From the NCBI RefSeq assembly GCF_003260975.1, contig NZ_CP030041.1, positions 2,217,001-2,281,000 on the forward strand: a stretch of DNA of 64,000 nucleotides. The letters are read 5' to 3'. This stretch comes from Echinicola strongylocentroti (lineage in GTDB: Bacteria; Bacteroidota; Bacteroidia; Cytophagales; Cyclobacteriaceae). The notes beneath the pieces are model-generated. The model saw nothing but the letters and a program-made list of their open reading frames with translations, was not told the DNA's origin and searched no databases. The position numbers were made by a program, and so were the translations under genes. Below are positions 26,684-36,324 of the stretch, in pieces. Within the stretch, counting starts at the first letter, position 1. Each line of letters opens with the position of its first letter.

Positions 26684-28429
26684 TTAGTAACCAGCATTTT
26701 GCTCCAGGAAGCCCGGCTCACTGGAAGCGCCGTCCATGGCTTTTTGGGGGATGGGAAAGAGTCTTTTGTGCACATCGGCATCGTTTTTCTCTGTCCAGCT
26801 GTCCTCGTATTTGCCATAACGGATCTGGTAGTTTCTTCGGTGGCCTTCCCAGTACAGTTCAAAGCCACTCTCTCTGAACAAGATATCCAAATCAATATCA
26901 TCCAAAGGAGCAGGTGTCTGCGCAGCGCGTGCATCTCTGGATGTTCTTAGGGTGTTCACATCCTCCAGTGCGCCAGCATTGTCGCCGTTTCTTAATTTGG
27001 CTTCTGCACGCATCAGGTAGATCTCACCCAGTCGTACCAGCACCAAGTCCACACTACTGTAATAGCAGCAGTTAGGAGCCGTGTGGCTAAATTGGTACTT
27101 AGAAAACCGGTAGCCAGCATTGTGCAAGCTTCCCTCCGTGGTAAAGTCCACCTTGAGGGTATGGTCCACGTAGCGGATGTCTGCACCACTGCTTCTCCTA
27201 TTGATCACAGGATAGATCCTTACAGAACCATCCTCACAGGTCATGATATTACCACTCTCATCCTTTCTAGGACCCCAGATGATATTACGGAGAATACCCC
27301 TATCCACTTCGAATTCCGTGGCTTCTACACAGTAATAGTGATCTGCATCATTGTTGGGGTTGACACCGGTAAGGTCCCTAAGTTCTTCTGGAATGACCGT
27401 ATTTTCTTTAAAGAAACGGGCATCGGCATCAGCAGGATCTACGTCTCCATATGCATCCACCCAGCTCTGAAAGAAATCAGGGGTGGCGGCTACAGCATCG
27501 GTACCCCTGGTATTTGGAAACTCCGGTCTTGGCACTTGGTCACCGGACATGGACCAGTATGCCCATCGGCTGTGCTCGTTCTGGAGCACGCCTCTTTGAT
27601 CCAATGAAAAAATGATTTCTGGATTGTTGTTATTATCATCACTGAACAGGTCAAAATACTCCGGAGACAAGGAATACGGCCCATCGATGATATTGCTTGT
27701 GTACTGGATCACCTTGTCCATATCTTCTTGACGAAAATCAGGAGTACCATATGGATCACGGTACACTGCCGCATTCAGGTACAGCCGAGCCAGCAAAGCT
27801 TCCACGCCATATTTGTTCAGCCTGCCTGGCCCCTTGTCACTATTGATCACATCGACTACGGACAGCAACTCGCCTTCCAGGTACGCCACTGCTTCTTCGC
27901 CCCGAAGGATTTCGGAAAACTCGTCAGAGTTGTTCTTCCTAAAGACCAGTCCCCAATTGTCCAGTGCCAGCATATTGAGATACGCCTTCATGGCGATCAT
28001 TTCGTACAAAGGATCCTGAGCCGCCGAATTGCCATTTTCCACTTCCAGTTGTAGTCTTTCCTCTGCCAAGATCGCTCTGGACAATGTCTGTGTAATATTG
28101 GACCATGTATCCCCTACCAGGCTGTTTCCCGGTGTCATAAGATGCTGGTGAATGGCGATAAATTTACCGCCATCAAACCAATCCGTACCTCCACGATAAG
28201 GGAGAATGCCTTCGTCAGAAGCCACTTCTTGAAGCCCAAAATTAACCGTGTGCAACCATACCTGACGGAGATTTCCATATACAGGGGCGATCGAACCACT
28301 GATTACTTCAGCTTCCCCTGTCCCTGTCAAGGACTCATCCAGTATTTCCTCTTCTAACGTCGTACAGCTTAAGAATGCAAATATCATTGCAACGATCAGA
28401 AGTGTCTTGTTAAACATGCAATTTTTCAT
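26684..28429 (-). CDS. SusD/RagB-family lipoprotein
   Basis: A 581-residue protein. The lipoprotein signal ends at FAFLSCTTLEEE. SusD features are MIAMKAYLNMLALDNWGLVF..., GVEALLARLYLNAAVY (TPR-like), YLMRAEAKLRNGDNAGALEDVNTLRTSRDARA and the C-terminal FELYWEGHRRNYQIRYGKYEDSW followed by LFPIPQKAMDGASSEPGFLEQNAGY, a classical SusD ending. It is paired with the SusC gene 126 bp upstream and is the last gene before a strong terminator. No hydrolase is attached, so the ligand is not suggested by context. Confidence 0.94.
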   Translation of the reverse strand: MKNCMFNKTLLIVAMIFAFLSCTTLEEEILDESLTGTGEAEVISGSIAPVYGNLRQVWLHTVNFGLQEVASDEGILPYRGGTDWFDGGKFIAIHQHLMTPGNSLVGDTWSNITQTLSRAILAEERLQLEVENGNSAAQDPLYEMIAMKAYLNMLALDNWGLVFRKNNSDEFSEILRGEEAVAYLEGELLSVVDVINSDKGPGRLNKYGVEALLARLYLNAAVYRDPYGTPDFRQEDMDKVIQYTSNIIDGPYSLSPEYFDLFSDDNNNNPEIIFSLDQRGVLQNEHSRWAYWSMSGDQVPRPEFPNTRGTDAVAATPDFFQSWVDAYGDVDPADADARFFKENTVIPEELRDLTGVNPNNDADHYYCVEATEFEVDRGILRNIIWGPRKDESGNIMTCEDGSVRIYPVINRRSSGADIRYVDHTLKVDFTTEGSLHNAGYRFSKYQFSHTAPNCCYYSSVDLVLVRLGEIYLMRAEAKLRNGDNAGALEDVNTLRTSRDARAAQTPAPLDDIDLDILFRESGFELYWEGHRRNYQIRYGKYEDSWTEKNDADVHKRLFPIPQKAMDGASSEPGFLEQNAGY

Positions 28430-28554
28430 TTGATTAAGATTTTCTATATGATTGAATAATCATTTTTATGCGCTAGCAATTGTAGATCAATTCGTTTCTG
28501 AACCTAGTTTCGGCACCAGAAATCGTAGTGACGTTTACTTACTTCAACCTGAGC

Positions 28555-31500
28555 TTAAAAAGCCAAATTCAGGTTGATCGAATAAGTCCTTGCTCTCGGA
28601 TAAGTAAACCTGTCGATCCCGAAAGTCTGAATACCTCCGGACGTGGAGCCGGTGTTCACTTCTGGATCAAACCCACTATAATCCGTGATCACGAACAGGT
28701 TTTGACCCGTTACGGAAATGCGGATGTTCTGGAAGGCATCTCCCAATCCAATCCTTTCAGCGTCCAAATTGTAGCCCAAGGTGGCATTGTTCAGCCTGAA
28801 GTAAGACCCATCTTCCAAAAAGCGCGTGGATACCGTGTTGGAATTGTTAAAAGACTCTTCCGGATACTGTGTCGCAAAATCCGTCGTGTTATTGGACCTG
28901 GCCAACTGGGCTTTGGTAAAGATGGACATGGTGGTATGGTTATACACCTTGCTTCCTGCCGAACCATTGAAGTTTAGGCCTAAGTCAAAAGACTTGTAGT
29001 TGAAGTTCATGTGTGCACCATAGATCGCTTTAGGGATAGCGCTTCCGACCACGGTACGGTCATTGTCCAGTACTTCACCATCACCATTGGTATCCTTAAA
29101 TCTATTGACACCATCTTCTGTAATGCCGTCAAACTGCAGCATATAAAATGCACCAATAGGCTCACCGTTGATATAGCCGTTGATGGTGGCACCTGTCTGT
29201 CCGGCACCTTGTGCAGCTCCTGTAGTCAATACCGAATAAGGGGAATCTTTTACCTCATTCTTGATGAAAGTAACATTACCACCGATCGAATAAGAGAAGT
29301 CTCCGCGTTTTAAACTTGCATAATCCAAGGCCAGCTCAATCCCGCTGTTGTGGATTTTCATATTCTCGATATTGTCCCAATAAGTAGGTGTAGGCTCTAC
29401 TGGATCGGCAGGAACGACTTCCAGTAAGATATTTGACGACACTTTGTTAAAGTAGTCCAAGGTACCCGTCAAGCTGTGGTCAAAGAAGGCAAAATCAATC
29501 CCGAAATCGATCTGGGTGGATACCTCCCACTGCAGGTCAGGATTGGCCAATCTGGTAAAGACGATACCATAGGGATAACCTTCCAATGATGTGGCATCGG
29601 TATCAATAGGGTAAGTATTCCAACTGCTCGATCCTTCTGATAACCTATCTTCTGAATAACTTGCCTTGGTGATTTTGGAAGGAATTTCCTGGTTACCGGT
29701 TTGTCCCCAGCTGGCTCGTAGCTTAAGGTTATCAAAAAAGGAATCTTTCATAAAATCTTCCTTGGTAATGTTCCAGCCCAATGCAACGGAAGGGAAGTAA
29801 CCGTATCTGTTGTTCTCCCCAAATTTGGAAGAACCATCAGCCCGGAAAGTACCAGTAAACAAATACTTCTCGTCAAAGGTATAATTGACCCTCGCAAAGA
29901 AGGATTGCAGCTCATTCTTAACGGCGGAAGAGCTTACCGTGGTTGGATATTCGTCGGTACTGTTATGGTCTTGGTACCTTGGCTCGATATTATTATCGGC
30001 AAATCCCCTAGCTGATGTCAACCTGTACTCATCCAAAAAGGTCTGGAAGGAATGTCCTGCCAAAAAAGTCAGGTTATGCTTATAGTTATGCCAGTTATAA
30101 GTCAATGTATTCTCTACTAGCTTGTTGGTGTTTTCGCTGATTCCCTCATCCAATGTACCATCGGAGATATTGGACTCATTAATGACCGCCGTATACGGAC
30201 GGTACTGCTGATAACGATTGGTACTGGAATAATCCACCCCCAAATTCAGCTTGTATGTCAAGCCATCAATAATCTCAAAAGAAGGGGAGATCGTCGCCAA
30301 GATCCGGTTATTTGCCGCATCATCACTGTACAGCTCGTATCGTTTCAGCGGGTTCAGTGCATTAGTTTTGAGCAAAGTAGGCTCACCATCTGTATAAGTT
30401 GGCACCGTTGGGTTCAGGCTCAACATATCGCTGATGGTAGACCCAATGCTAGGCCGTAGGTTTGTGGTATGAGAAGCGGTCAAGTTATAATCTACGTTCA
30501 TCCTGCCGTCAAAGGCTTTCTGGTTCATGTTCAGCTTACCAGAAAAACGCTCCAATTCACTGTTCTTTAGGATACCTTCCTGATCTTGGTATCCCACTGA
30601 AGCGAAGTAGGAAAATTTACTGGAGCTGGCACCACTCATCGAAAAGTTGATGTTTTTCGAGAGACCTACTTGGGTCAATTCATCCTGCCAATCGGTATTC
30701 CCACCATAATCTTCAAGGTCACCCCCAACAGCAACTACCTGCTCACGAAACTGATCAGCGCCAAACACATCTATTTTATTGGCCATGGAAGACCAGGCAG
30801 TAGAAGCGGATAGATTAATTTGCGTTGCTCCAGATTTTCCTTTTTTGGTAGTGATGACCACCACACCATTGGAAGCTCTCGAACCATAAAGTGCCGTGGC
30901 ACTGGCATCCTTCAGGACATCGATACTTTCGATATCATTTGGATTCAGGAAGTTAAGTGGATTAGAAGCAATCCCAGTATCCGCATTGTCGAGCAGGAAG
31001 CCATCCAGCACATACAATGGCTGTGTACCAGAGCGTAAGCTACCGACCCCCCTGATAATGACGTTTTGGGCAGCACCTGGCTCACCACTGGTAGAGGAGA
31101 TATTTACCCCGGCCATTTTACCTTGCAGGAGATCTACTGGATTAGAGATCACACCTTTATTAAATTCTCCTTCTTTAACGGATCCTATGGCGCCGGTAAT
31201 ATCCGAGCGCTTTTGGGTACCATAGCCTACGACGACCATTTCGTCCAGTTGAGTGGCATCCGCCTCCAGCTGGATGGTAAACGTGGATTGGCCATTTACA
31301 GGAACCTCCTGCGCTACAAACCCTACAAAGGAAACCTGAAGCACTGCACCTTCTTCTACTTCGATGGAAAACTTGCCATCAAAATCAGTCACGGTACCAT
31401 TGGTGGTTCCTTTGACACGAATGGTAGCACCCGGTAGCGGTGCACCTTCGTCGTCTTTGACAGTACCTGAGATCACCTTTCTCACTGGCACTAAATCCGA

Positions 31501-31641
31501 AAACACGTCGCTACTCTTTACAGCAAGCTCTTTTTCAAAACCCTTGGCGGTTACGCCATGGGGGACAGCACACATGCCTGCCCATAAAGCCAAGGATGCC
31601 GAGGCATAAATGACTTTAGAAAATCGTAATTTTGAAATCAT
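28555..31641 (-). CDS. SusC/RagA TonB-dependent outer-membrane transporter
   Basis: A 1028-residue protein. Signal peptide, then a carboxypeptidase-regulatory-like domain (ISGTVKDDEGAPLPGATIRVKGTTNG, about 58-140), plug (DEMVVVGYGTQKRSDITGAIGSV; NPNDIESIDVLKDASATALYGSRASNG) and barrel ending in YSINLNLAF. There is no STN domain and no linked FecR/sigma pair, unlike the pair at 18996-24048, so it is probably regulated another way. A TACTTTTG box on the minus strand (31829-31822) is a weak candidate -7 element about 180 nt upstream. Otherwise the spacer 31642-32141 shows nothing gene-like. Confidence 0.95.
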   Translation of the reverse strand: MISKLRFSKVIYASASLALWAGMCAVPHGVTAKGFEKELAVKSSDVFSDLVPVRKVISGTVKDDEGAPLPGATIRVKGTTNGTVTDFDGKFSIEVEEGAVLQVSFVGFVAQEVPVNGQSTFTIQLEADATQLDEMVVVGYGTQKRSDITGAIGSVKEGEFNKGVISNPVDLLQGKMAGVNISSTSGEPGAAQNVIIRGVGSLRSGTQPLYVLDGFLLDNADTGIASNPLNFLNPNDIESIDVLKDASATALYGSRASNGVVVITTKKGKSGATQINLSASTAWSSMANKIDVFGADQFREQVVAVGGDLEDYGGNTDWQDELTQVGLSKNINFSMSGASSSKFSYFASVGYQDQEGILKNSELERFSGKLNMNQKAFDGRMNVDYNLTASHTTNLRPSIGSTISDMLSLNPTVPTYTDGEPTLLKTNALNPLKRYELYSDDAANNRILATISPSFEIIDGLTYKLNLGVDYSSTNRYQQYRPYTAVINESNISDGTLDEGISENTNKLVENTLTYNWHNYKHNLTFLAGHSFQTFLDEYRLTSARGFADNNIEPRYQDHNSTDEYPTTVSSSAVKNELQSFFARVNYTFDEKYLFTGTFRADGSSKFGENNRYGYFPSVALGWNITKEDFMKDSFFDNLKLRASWGQTGNQEIPSKITKASYSEDRLSEGSSSWNTYPIDTDATSLEGYPYGIVFTRLANPDLQWEVSTQIDFGIDFAFFDHSLTGTLDYFNKVSSNILLEVVPADPVEPTPTYWDNIENMKIHNSGIELALDYASLKRGDFSYSIGGNVTFIKNEVKDSPYSVLTTGAAQGAGQTGATINGYINGEPIGAFYMLQFDGITEDGVNRFKDTNGDGEVLDNDRTVVGSAIPKAIYGAHMNFNYKSFDLGLNFNGSAGSKVYNHTTMSIFTKAQLARSNNTTDFATQYPEESFNNSNTVSTRFLEDGSYFRLNNATLGYNLDAERIGLGDAFQNIRISVTGQNLFVITDYSGFDPEVNTGSTSGGIQTFGIDRFTYPRARTYSINLNLAF

Positions 31642-32141
31642 AAAATTTAAGTGTTGGTACTAAGAAATTTTCAATGCTTATTTTAGAGAGCCTGCCTTAT
31701 TCATTGTCCTTTTGACGACAGGGGAAACATCACTTTCTTTTATAAGTGTGGTTTTAAAATCCCTTTCTATATCAAAATGACAGACAATTAGACTTGTGAT
31801 CCAGCTCTTCTTTATTCGACCCAAAAGTAAATGATATATCACGCTGGCCAGTTACGGGTATTTTAGCGTTATATTAATTATCCCTACTCAAAAATAGGCT
31901 CCTCTTAATATTGATCACAATTGGGTAATATTACTTGCCAAATCGATTTAACAACAAAAAACATCCTATGCTAGCCTCCGCTACACATGAATATACTGGG
32001 CAATGAAATAAAGAATCGTTTCCTGCTTGATCCGAGGTGCATTCGCCCCCTCAAACCGTCGCAATAGCACCTCTATTTACTTAAAGGTATTAGCGAAATT
32101 TGAAACTACAATCAATCCAGTACTTCCAAAAAAACGCTGTT

Positions 32142-32996
32142 ATGAAGACCCTATACCAGACAATCGTCCTCATCTTCTGTCTGACCACCAATACCATTGC
32201 ACAGACCTCCGAAGCAGCAAAATCTGGCTACGCTCCGGTAAATGGTCTAAAGATATACTATGAAATCCATGGCGAAGGCCATCCGCTGGTACTTGTTCAT
32301 GGGAGCTTTATGACCATTCCTGCCAATTACGGCCAGCTTATTCCTGAACTCGCCAAAACCCACAAAGTCATTGCCCTGGAACTCCAAGGTCATGGACGAA
32401 CAGCTGACATTGACCGGCCTTTTTCATATGAAAATTTTGCAGACGATGTGGCTGGGCTCTTGGATTATTTAACAATCGAAAAAGCCGATTTTATCGGATA
32501 TAGCCTTGGAGGGACTATCACCATGCAGACCGCCATCGCCCATCCCGAAAAAGTAGGAAAGATCATTTTCATCTCCTCTGCCTTCAAGGACACCGGATGG
32601 TCCTCGGATATCCAAGAGTCCATCGCTAATTTGACAGTGGAGCAGTTTGAGGGGACTCCCATCCAGACGATATACGCGGAAGTAGCCATAGATCCGGGCA
32701 ACTGGCGTGACTTTATGTCCAAGATGATCGCCTTCGAAAAGCAGCCCTATGATCTTGGACTATCAAACATCAAAGCAATCCCAAGCCCGATTTTGATAAT
32801 AAAAGGCGATTATGACGGTGTGGACATGACACACACCATGGAGCTATTTGGGGCTTTTGGAGGGGGAGGCACTGGAATGATGGAACCCTTGTCACCGTCT
32901 GGCCTAGCGGTCATCCCCAGCACAACGCATATCACACTAATGGAAAAAACGGAAGACCTCCTTGACTTCATCCAACCTTTCTTAGCTGTAGATTAA
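32142..32996 (+). CDS. Secreted alpha/beta hydrolase
   Basis: The start is ATG 32142 (MKTLYQTIVLIFCLTTNTIAQ), which gives a proper signal peptide; the ATG at 32100 would add 14 polar residues. The mature enzyme has the alpha/beta-hydrolase order: oxyanion HGSFM, nucleophile elbow GYSLGGT (Ser), acid KGDYDGVD and His in STTHITLMEK. The substrate cannot be read from sequence; it is typical of esterase/epoxide-hydrolase/lactonase-like members. It begins a rightward series of small metabolic genes (to 35260) separated by spacers too long for a tight operon. Confidence 0.88.
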   Translation: MKTLYQTIVLIFCLTTNTIAQTSEAAKSGYAPVNGLKIYYEIHGEGHPLVLVHGSFMTIPANYGQLIPELAKTHKVIALELQGHGRTADIDRPFSYENFADDVAGLLDYLTIEKADFIGYSLGGTITMQTAIAHPEKVGKIIFISSAFKDTGWSSDIQESIANLTVEQFEGTPIQTIYAEVAIDPGNWRDFMSKMIAFEKQPYDLGLSNIKAIPSPILIIKGDYDGVDMTHTMELFGAFGGGGTGMMEPLSPSGLAVIPSTTHITLMEKTEDLLDFIQPFLAVD

Positions 32997-33237
32997 ACCC
33001 TTACATCAAGTTAGATGGTTCTATAAAATTATGATCAGTAAATACCCAAAAAGTGTTGTGGAACAAGCCACTTAGGCCACAACTCATTTGGATAAACTCA
33101 ACCCAATGGATAAAGAAAAACCAAAACCCTTTGCGTCTTCGAGTCTTTGTGGCAGAAAAAAGAACACTAAGCCTCATAGACTTTTAGATAACTTCACTAC
33201 ATTCCTATAATTCACATTTTAAACTTAGTTAAACACT

Positions 33238-33684
33238 ATGGCAGCAGTAAGCACTTATTTGAATTTTGAAAGAGACACCGAAGCGGCATTTCTCTTTTAC
33301 AGGTCCGTCTTTGGAGGCGAATTTTTCGGTGATGGCTTTATGCGGATGGGCGATGTACCACCACAAGAAGGCATGCCTCCCCTCGCTGATGAAGACAAAA
33401 ACCTCGTGATGCACGTGGAGCTAAAAATCCTCGGTGTACATAATCTCATGGGAACGGATTCTCCCGAAAGCATGGGCTTTCAGCTGAACAAGGGAAACAA
33501 TGTCAGTATCAACCTTCAGCCCGACACGCGAAAGGAAACTAAACGGCTCTTTGACGCCCTCTCAGAAGGAGGAAAAGTGACGATGGATCTCCAAGAAATG
33601 TTTTGGGGAGACTACTTCGGAAGCTGCTTTGATAAGTTTGGTGTACAGTGGATGGTTAACTGCGGCGAAAAACCTGCCCCTTAA
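33238..33684 (+). CDS. VOC-family (glyoxalase/PhnB-like) protein
   Basis: A 148-residue protein with the PhnB-like signature: STYLNFERDTEAAFLFYRSVFGGEF at the N-terminus, HVELKILGVHNLMGTD, then NVSINLQPDTRKETKRLFDALSEGGKVTMDLQEMFWGDYFGSCFDKFGVQWMVN. This is the DUF1428/3-demethylubiquinone methyltransferase-like class of vicinal-oxygen-chelate folds, often annotated as glyoxalase/bleomycin-resistance. No specific function can be assigned. The ATG is preceded by an A-rich leader without Shine-Dalgarno. Confidence 0.85.
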   Translation: MAAVSTYLNFERDTEAAFLFYRSVFGGEFFGDGFMRMGDVPPQEGMPPLADEDKNLVMHVELKILGVHNLMGTDSPESMGFQLNKGNNVSINLQPDTRKETKRLFDALSEGGKVTMDLQEMFWGDYFGSCFDKFGVQWMVNCGEKPAP

Positions 33685-33809
33685 CCAAAACAACCTAAGT
33701 CCTGCATATTGGAACAGGGACATCATGAAATTTGTTACCTATCGTAAGAGTAGATCGATTTCTAATCTTTCGTGACATTTTCATAATTTTCACCTAATTT
33801 CATTACATC

Positions 33810-34841
33810 ATGAAATATAACTATGTAGGCAACACAGGGCTAATGGTTTCTGAACTTTGCTTCGGCACCATGACATTTGGTGGGCAAGATGCCGGGATGT
33901 GGACACAGATCGGCCAGCTGCAGCAAAAAGAGGTAAACCAAATGCTTCGGGCGGTCATCGATGCGGGGATCAACTTCATCGATACCGCCAATGTGTATTC
34001 CTTTGGACAATCGGAGCAGCTTTTGGGCCAAGGCCTGAAGGACCTCTCCATCCCCCGTGACGAAGTGGTCATTGCCACCAAAGTAATGGGTAAGATGAGC
34101 GAGCACCCCAATAGTGCCGGTCTCTCCCGATATCATATTTTCAACTCCGTCGAAGCGAGCCTTCAGCGCCTTCAGCTGGATTTTATTGACATTCTATATG
34201 TTCATGGCGTGGATCCAGCCACCTCTATAGAAGAAATCGTCCGCTCACTGAATGACATCGTCGATAGCGGCAAGGTTCGCTATGTGGCCATCTGCAACTG
34301 GCCTGCTTGGATGGTGGCACAGGCGCAGACCATTGCGCAGTATAACGGCTGGCACAAGTTCATTGGCCTCCAATACCATTATTCTGCTGCGACCAGAGAC
34401 ATTGAACACGAACTGGTCCCCATGGCTGAGGCACATCAGCTGGCTATTTTTCCTTGGAGCCCACTGTCCGGAGGGTTTCTTACCGGGAAATTTACCCGCA
34501 AAGGCAGCCAATCGGATAATGCCAGAAGGGCAAATTTCGACTTTCCTCCCATCGATAAGGAAAAAGCCTATGACCTGGTGGATGTGATGGCTGAAATCAG
34601 CAAATCCCACGGGGCAAGTGTTGCCCAAGTGGCATTAACTTGGGTGCGGCAGCAGCAGGGCATTACCAGTACCATCATCGGGGCAAAAAACCAAGATCAG
34701 TTAACATCCAACATCGAATCCACTAAGCTGACTTTGAGCAACGAAGACCTCGAAAAAATCAACGAAGTCAGCCCGCTACCATCTCTCTATCCCGGATGGA
34801 TGGTCGAGCGCCAAAGTGAATACCGAAAACCTAAAAAATGA
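33810..34841 (+). CDS. Aldo/keto reductase
   Basis: A 343-residue protein, a full TIM barrel. The catalytic tetrad is seen as Asp in FIDTANVY, Tyr in the same segment, Lys in VIATKVMG and His in LYVHGVDP. The C-terminal SxIxGAKNQDQLTSN and the IYPGWM-like tail are typical of YakC/Tas-type voltage-gated-potassium-channel-beta-like AKRs. It reduces carbonyls with NADPH; no particular substrate is implied. 38 bp ahead of the DoxX-like gene, perhaps cotranscribed. Confidence 0.9.
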   Translation: MKYNYVGNTGLMVSELCFGTMTFGGQDAGMWTQIGQLQQKEVNQMLRAVIDAGINFIDTANVYSFGQSEQLLGQGLKDLSIPRDEVVIATKVMGKMSEHPNSAGLSRYHIFNSVEASLQRLQLDFIDILYVHGVDPATSIEEIVRSLNDIVDSGKVRYVAICNWPAWMVAQAQTIAQYNGWHKFIGLQYHYSAATRDIEHELVPMAEAHQLAIFPWSPLSGGFLTGKFTRKGSQSDNARRANFDFPPIDKEKAYDLVDVMAEISKSHGASVAQVALTWVRQQQGITSTIIGAKNQDQLTSNIESTKLTLSNEDLEKINEVSPLPSLYPGWMVERQSEYRKPKK

Positions 34842-34879
34842 GCATATATGCATCCATCCATAACTCAAAATAAACCACT

Positions 34880-35260
34880 ATGAGACACAAAATCCTAAAC
34901 GTCGTCGCCATTTTGTATGCACTCCTCATGGTCAATTCCGGCCTGAACAAGTTCTTCAATTACATGCCCATGCCCGAAGATTTGCCTGAAAAAACCATGG
35001 AAGTCATGGGTGCATTTATGCAGATAGGCTGGCTATTTCCATTGATCGGTATAGGAGAAGTGGTCGGCGGAGTGCTTTTTGCCATTCCGAGATTCAGGGC
35101 ACTGGCGGCCATCATGCTCTTCCCGATCGTCATCGGCATCAACTTACACCACGCCATGTATGCCCCAGAAGGAATGATTATCGCGCTTATTGTATTGGCC
35201 ATAGACCTTTGGGCCATTGCCGAGAACTGGCACAAATACCTCCCAATGGTGAAGCGATAA
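34880..35260 (+). CDS. DoxX-like membrane protein
   Basis: A 126-residue protein with four hydrophobic helices (MRHKILNVVAILYALLMVNSGLNKF; QIGWLFPLIGIGEVVGGVLFAI; LAAIMLFPIVIGINLHHAMY; MIIALIVLAIDLWAI). The MVNSGLNKFFNY motif is characteristic of DoxX/DoxD-like small proteins of Bacteroidota. Function unknown; often linked with redox or sulfur stress. Follows the aldo/keto reductase by 38 bp. Confidence 0.82.
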   Translation: MRHKILNVVAILYALLMVNSGLNKFFNYMPMPEDLPEKTMEVMGAFMQIGWLFPLIGIGEVVGGVLFAIPRFRALAAIMLFPIVIGINLHHAMYAPEGMIIALIVLAIDLWAIAENWHKYLPMVKR

Positions 35261-35348
35261 CCACTGTCCTGGCCTTAAGGCAATGCAGCCGCTCAGAATT
35301 GCCCAGTAATGCTAAATTAAGGAGGAAATTGACTACGAATAAACTTGG

Positions 35349-35401
35349 AGAGCGCTACTATGACAATTTTCTATCATAGCAGTGTTCTCCTGTTTCTTTT
35401 T
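35349..35401 (+). terminator. Terminator after the AKR/DoxX genes
   Basis: AGAGCGCTACTATGA (35349-35363) pairs with TCATAGCAGTGTTCT (35374-35388) with two G-U pairs and one mismatch, followed by CCTGTTTCTTTTT. The rest of 35261-35664 holds only a second small hairpin, TCAGGAGT-AAT-ACTCCTGA (35596-35614), 50 bp ahead of the phosphatase gene. Confidence 0.6.
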
Positions 35402-35664
35402 GGGGTTGCCACAAGTATATGCTCTCTTCTAATTCACCCCTGAAATGCAGTAATTGATTACCTATAAATAGCTAATAGCTCCAACCAACGTCCTCTCCAA
35501 TTATATAAAAGCACTTTTTTGAAAAAAATATTTTTCTCGGAAGATATTAACCCTATCATGAATTGCTTAAATTAAGGGAATTGAAGCCCTGTACGTCAGG
35601 AGTAATACTCCTGAAAAACGCCCAATAACCTTAATTCACCAACTTTTATCAAAACACATCAACT

Positions 35665-36324
35665 ATGCAGCTCTTTATCATTGGAGACGTTCATGGATGC
35701 TATCACACGTTCCAGCAACTGCTGGAACACTGGAACCCAGCGAAGGAAAGATTGATCCAAGTCGGTGACCTGATCGACCGGGGAAATTATTCAGTGGAAG
35801 TCCTCCAGCTGGCGCAAAGTTTACATAAAAAACACCAAGGAGACGCGGTTTTCTTACGGGGAAACCACGAACAAATGATGATTGACCATATCGAAAATGG
35901 CAAAATCGGCGGAAGCTGGCTCTTCAACGGCGGACAAAAGACCCTCCAGCAGTTCGAAGCAAAGGAAATACCCGTCGACAGCATGCTCCACTGGCTCAGG
36001 AACACCCCACTCAAATGGGAAAGCCCAAGTCTGCTGGCCACACATGCCGGCATTGGCAAAAGTGCCCTAAATCCCTATGACGTCCATAGTCCGGACGGCA
36101 TTCTTTGGAACAGGAAAAGGCTCAAAAAGCTCCCTAAAGTCCAGGTGATCGGCCACACGCCCCAGCAAAACGGACGCGCCAGCTTTACCACCGCCAGCCA
36201 GCATTGGAACATCGATACGGGAGCTTACCGGGGCATCTGCCTGACAGGTCTTAAACTACAGGAAAATGGCAATTATATCGAGGAGATCAACATCCCTACT
36301 GATGAACGGGATGTTCAGACGTAA
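35665..36324 (+). CDS. PP2A-like / ApaH-like serine/threonine phosphatase
   Basis: A 219-residue protein with the calcineurin-like signatures GDVHGCYHT, GDLIDRGNYS, RGNHEQMM, THAGI and GHTPQQ, all in expected order, so an active di-metal phosphoesterase is expected. Bacterial members dephosphorylate phosphoproteins or dinucleoside polyphosphates. The last 29 bp overlap the 3' end of the convergent Ppx/GppA gene, so the two mRNAs can pair at their tails. Confidence 0.9.
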   Translation: MQLFIIGDVHGCYHTFQQLLEHWNPAKERLIQVGDLIDRGNYSVEVLQLAQSLHKKHQGDAVFLRGNHEQMMIDHIENGKIGGSWLFNGGQKTLQQFEAKEIPVDSMLHWLRNTPLKWESPSLLATHAGIGKSALNPYDVHSPDGILWNRKRLKKLPKVQVIGHTPQQNGRASFTTASQHWNIDTGAYRGICLTGLKLQENGNYIEEINIPTDERDVQT

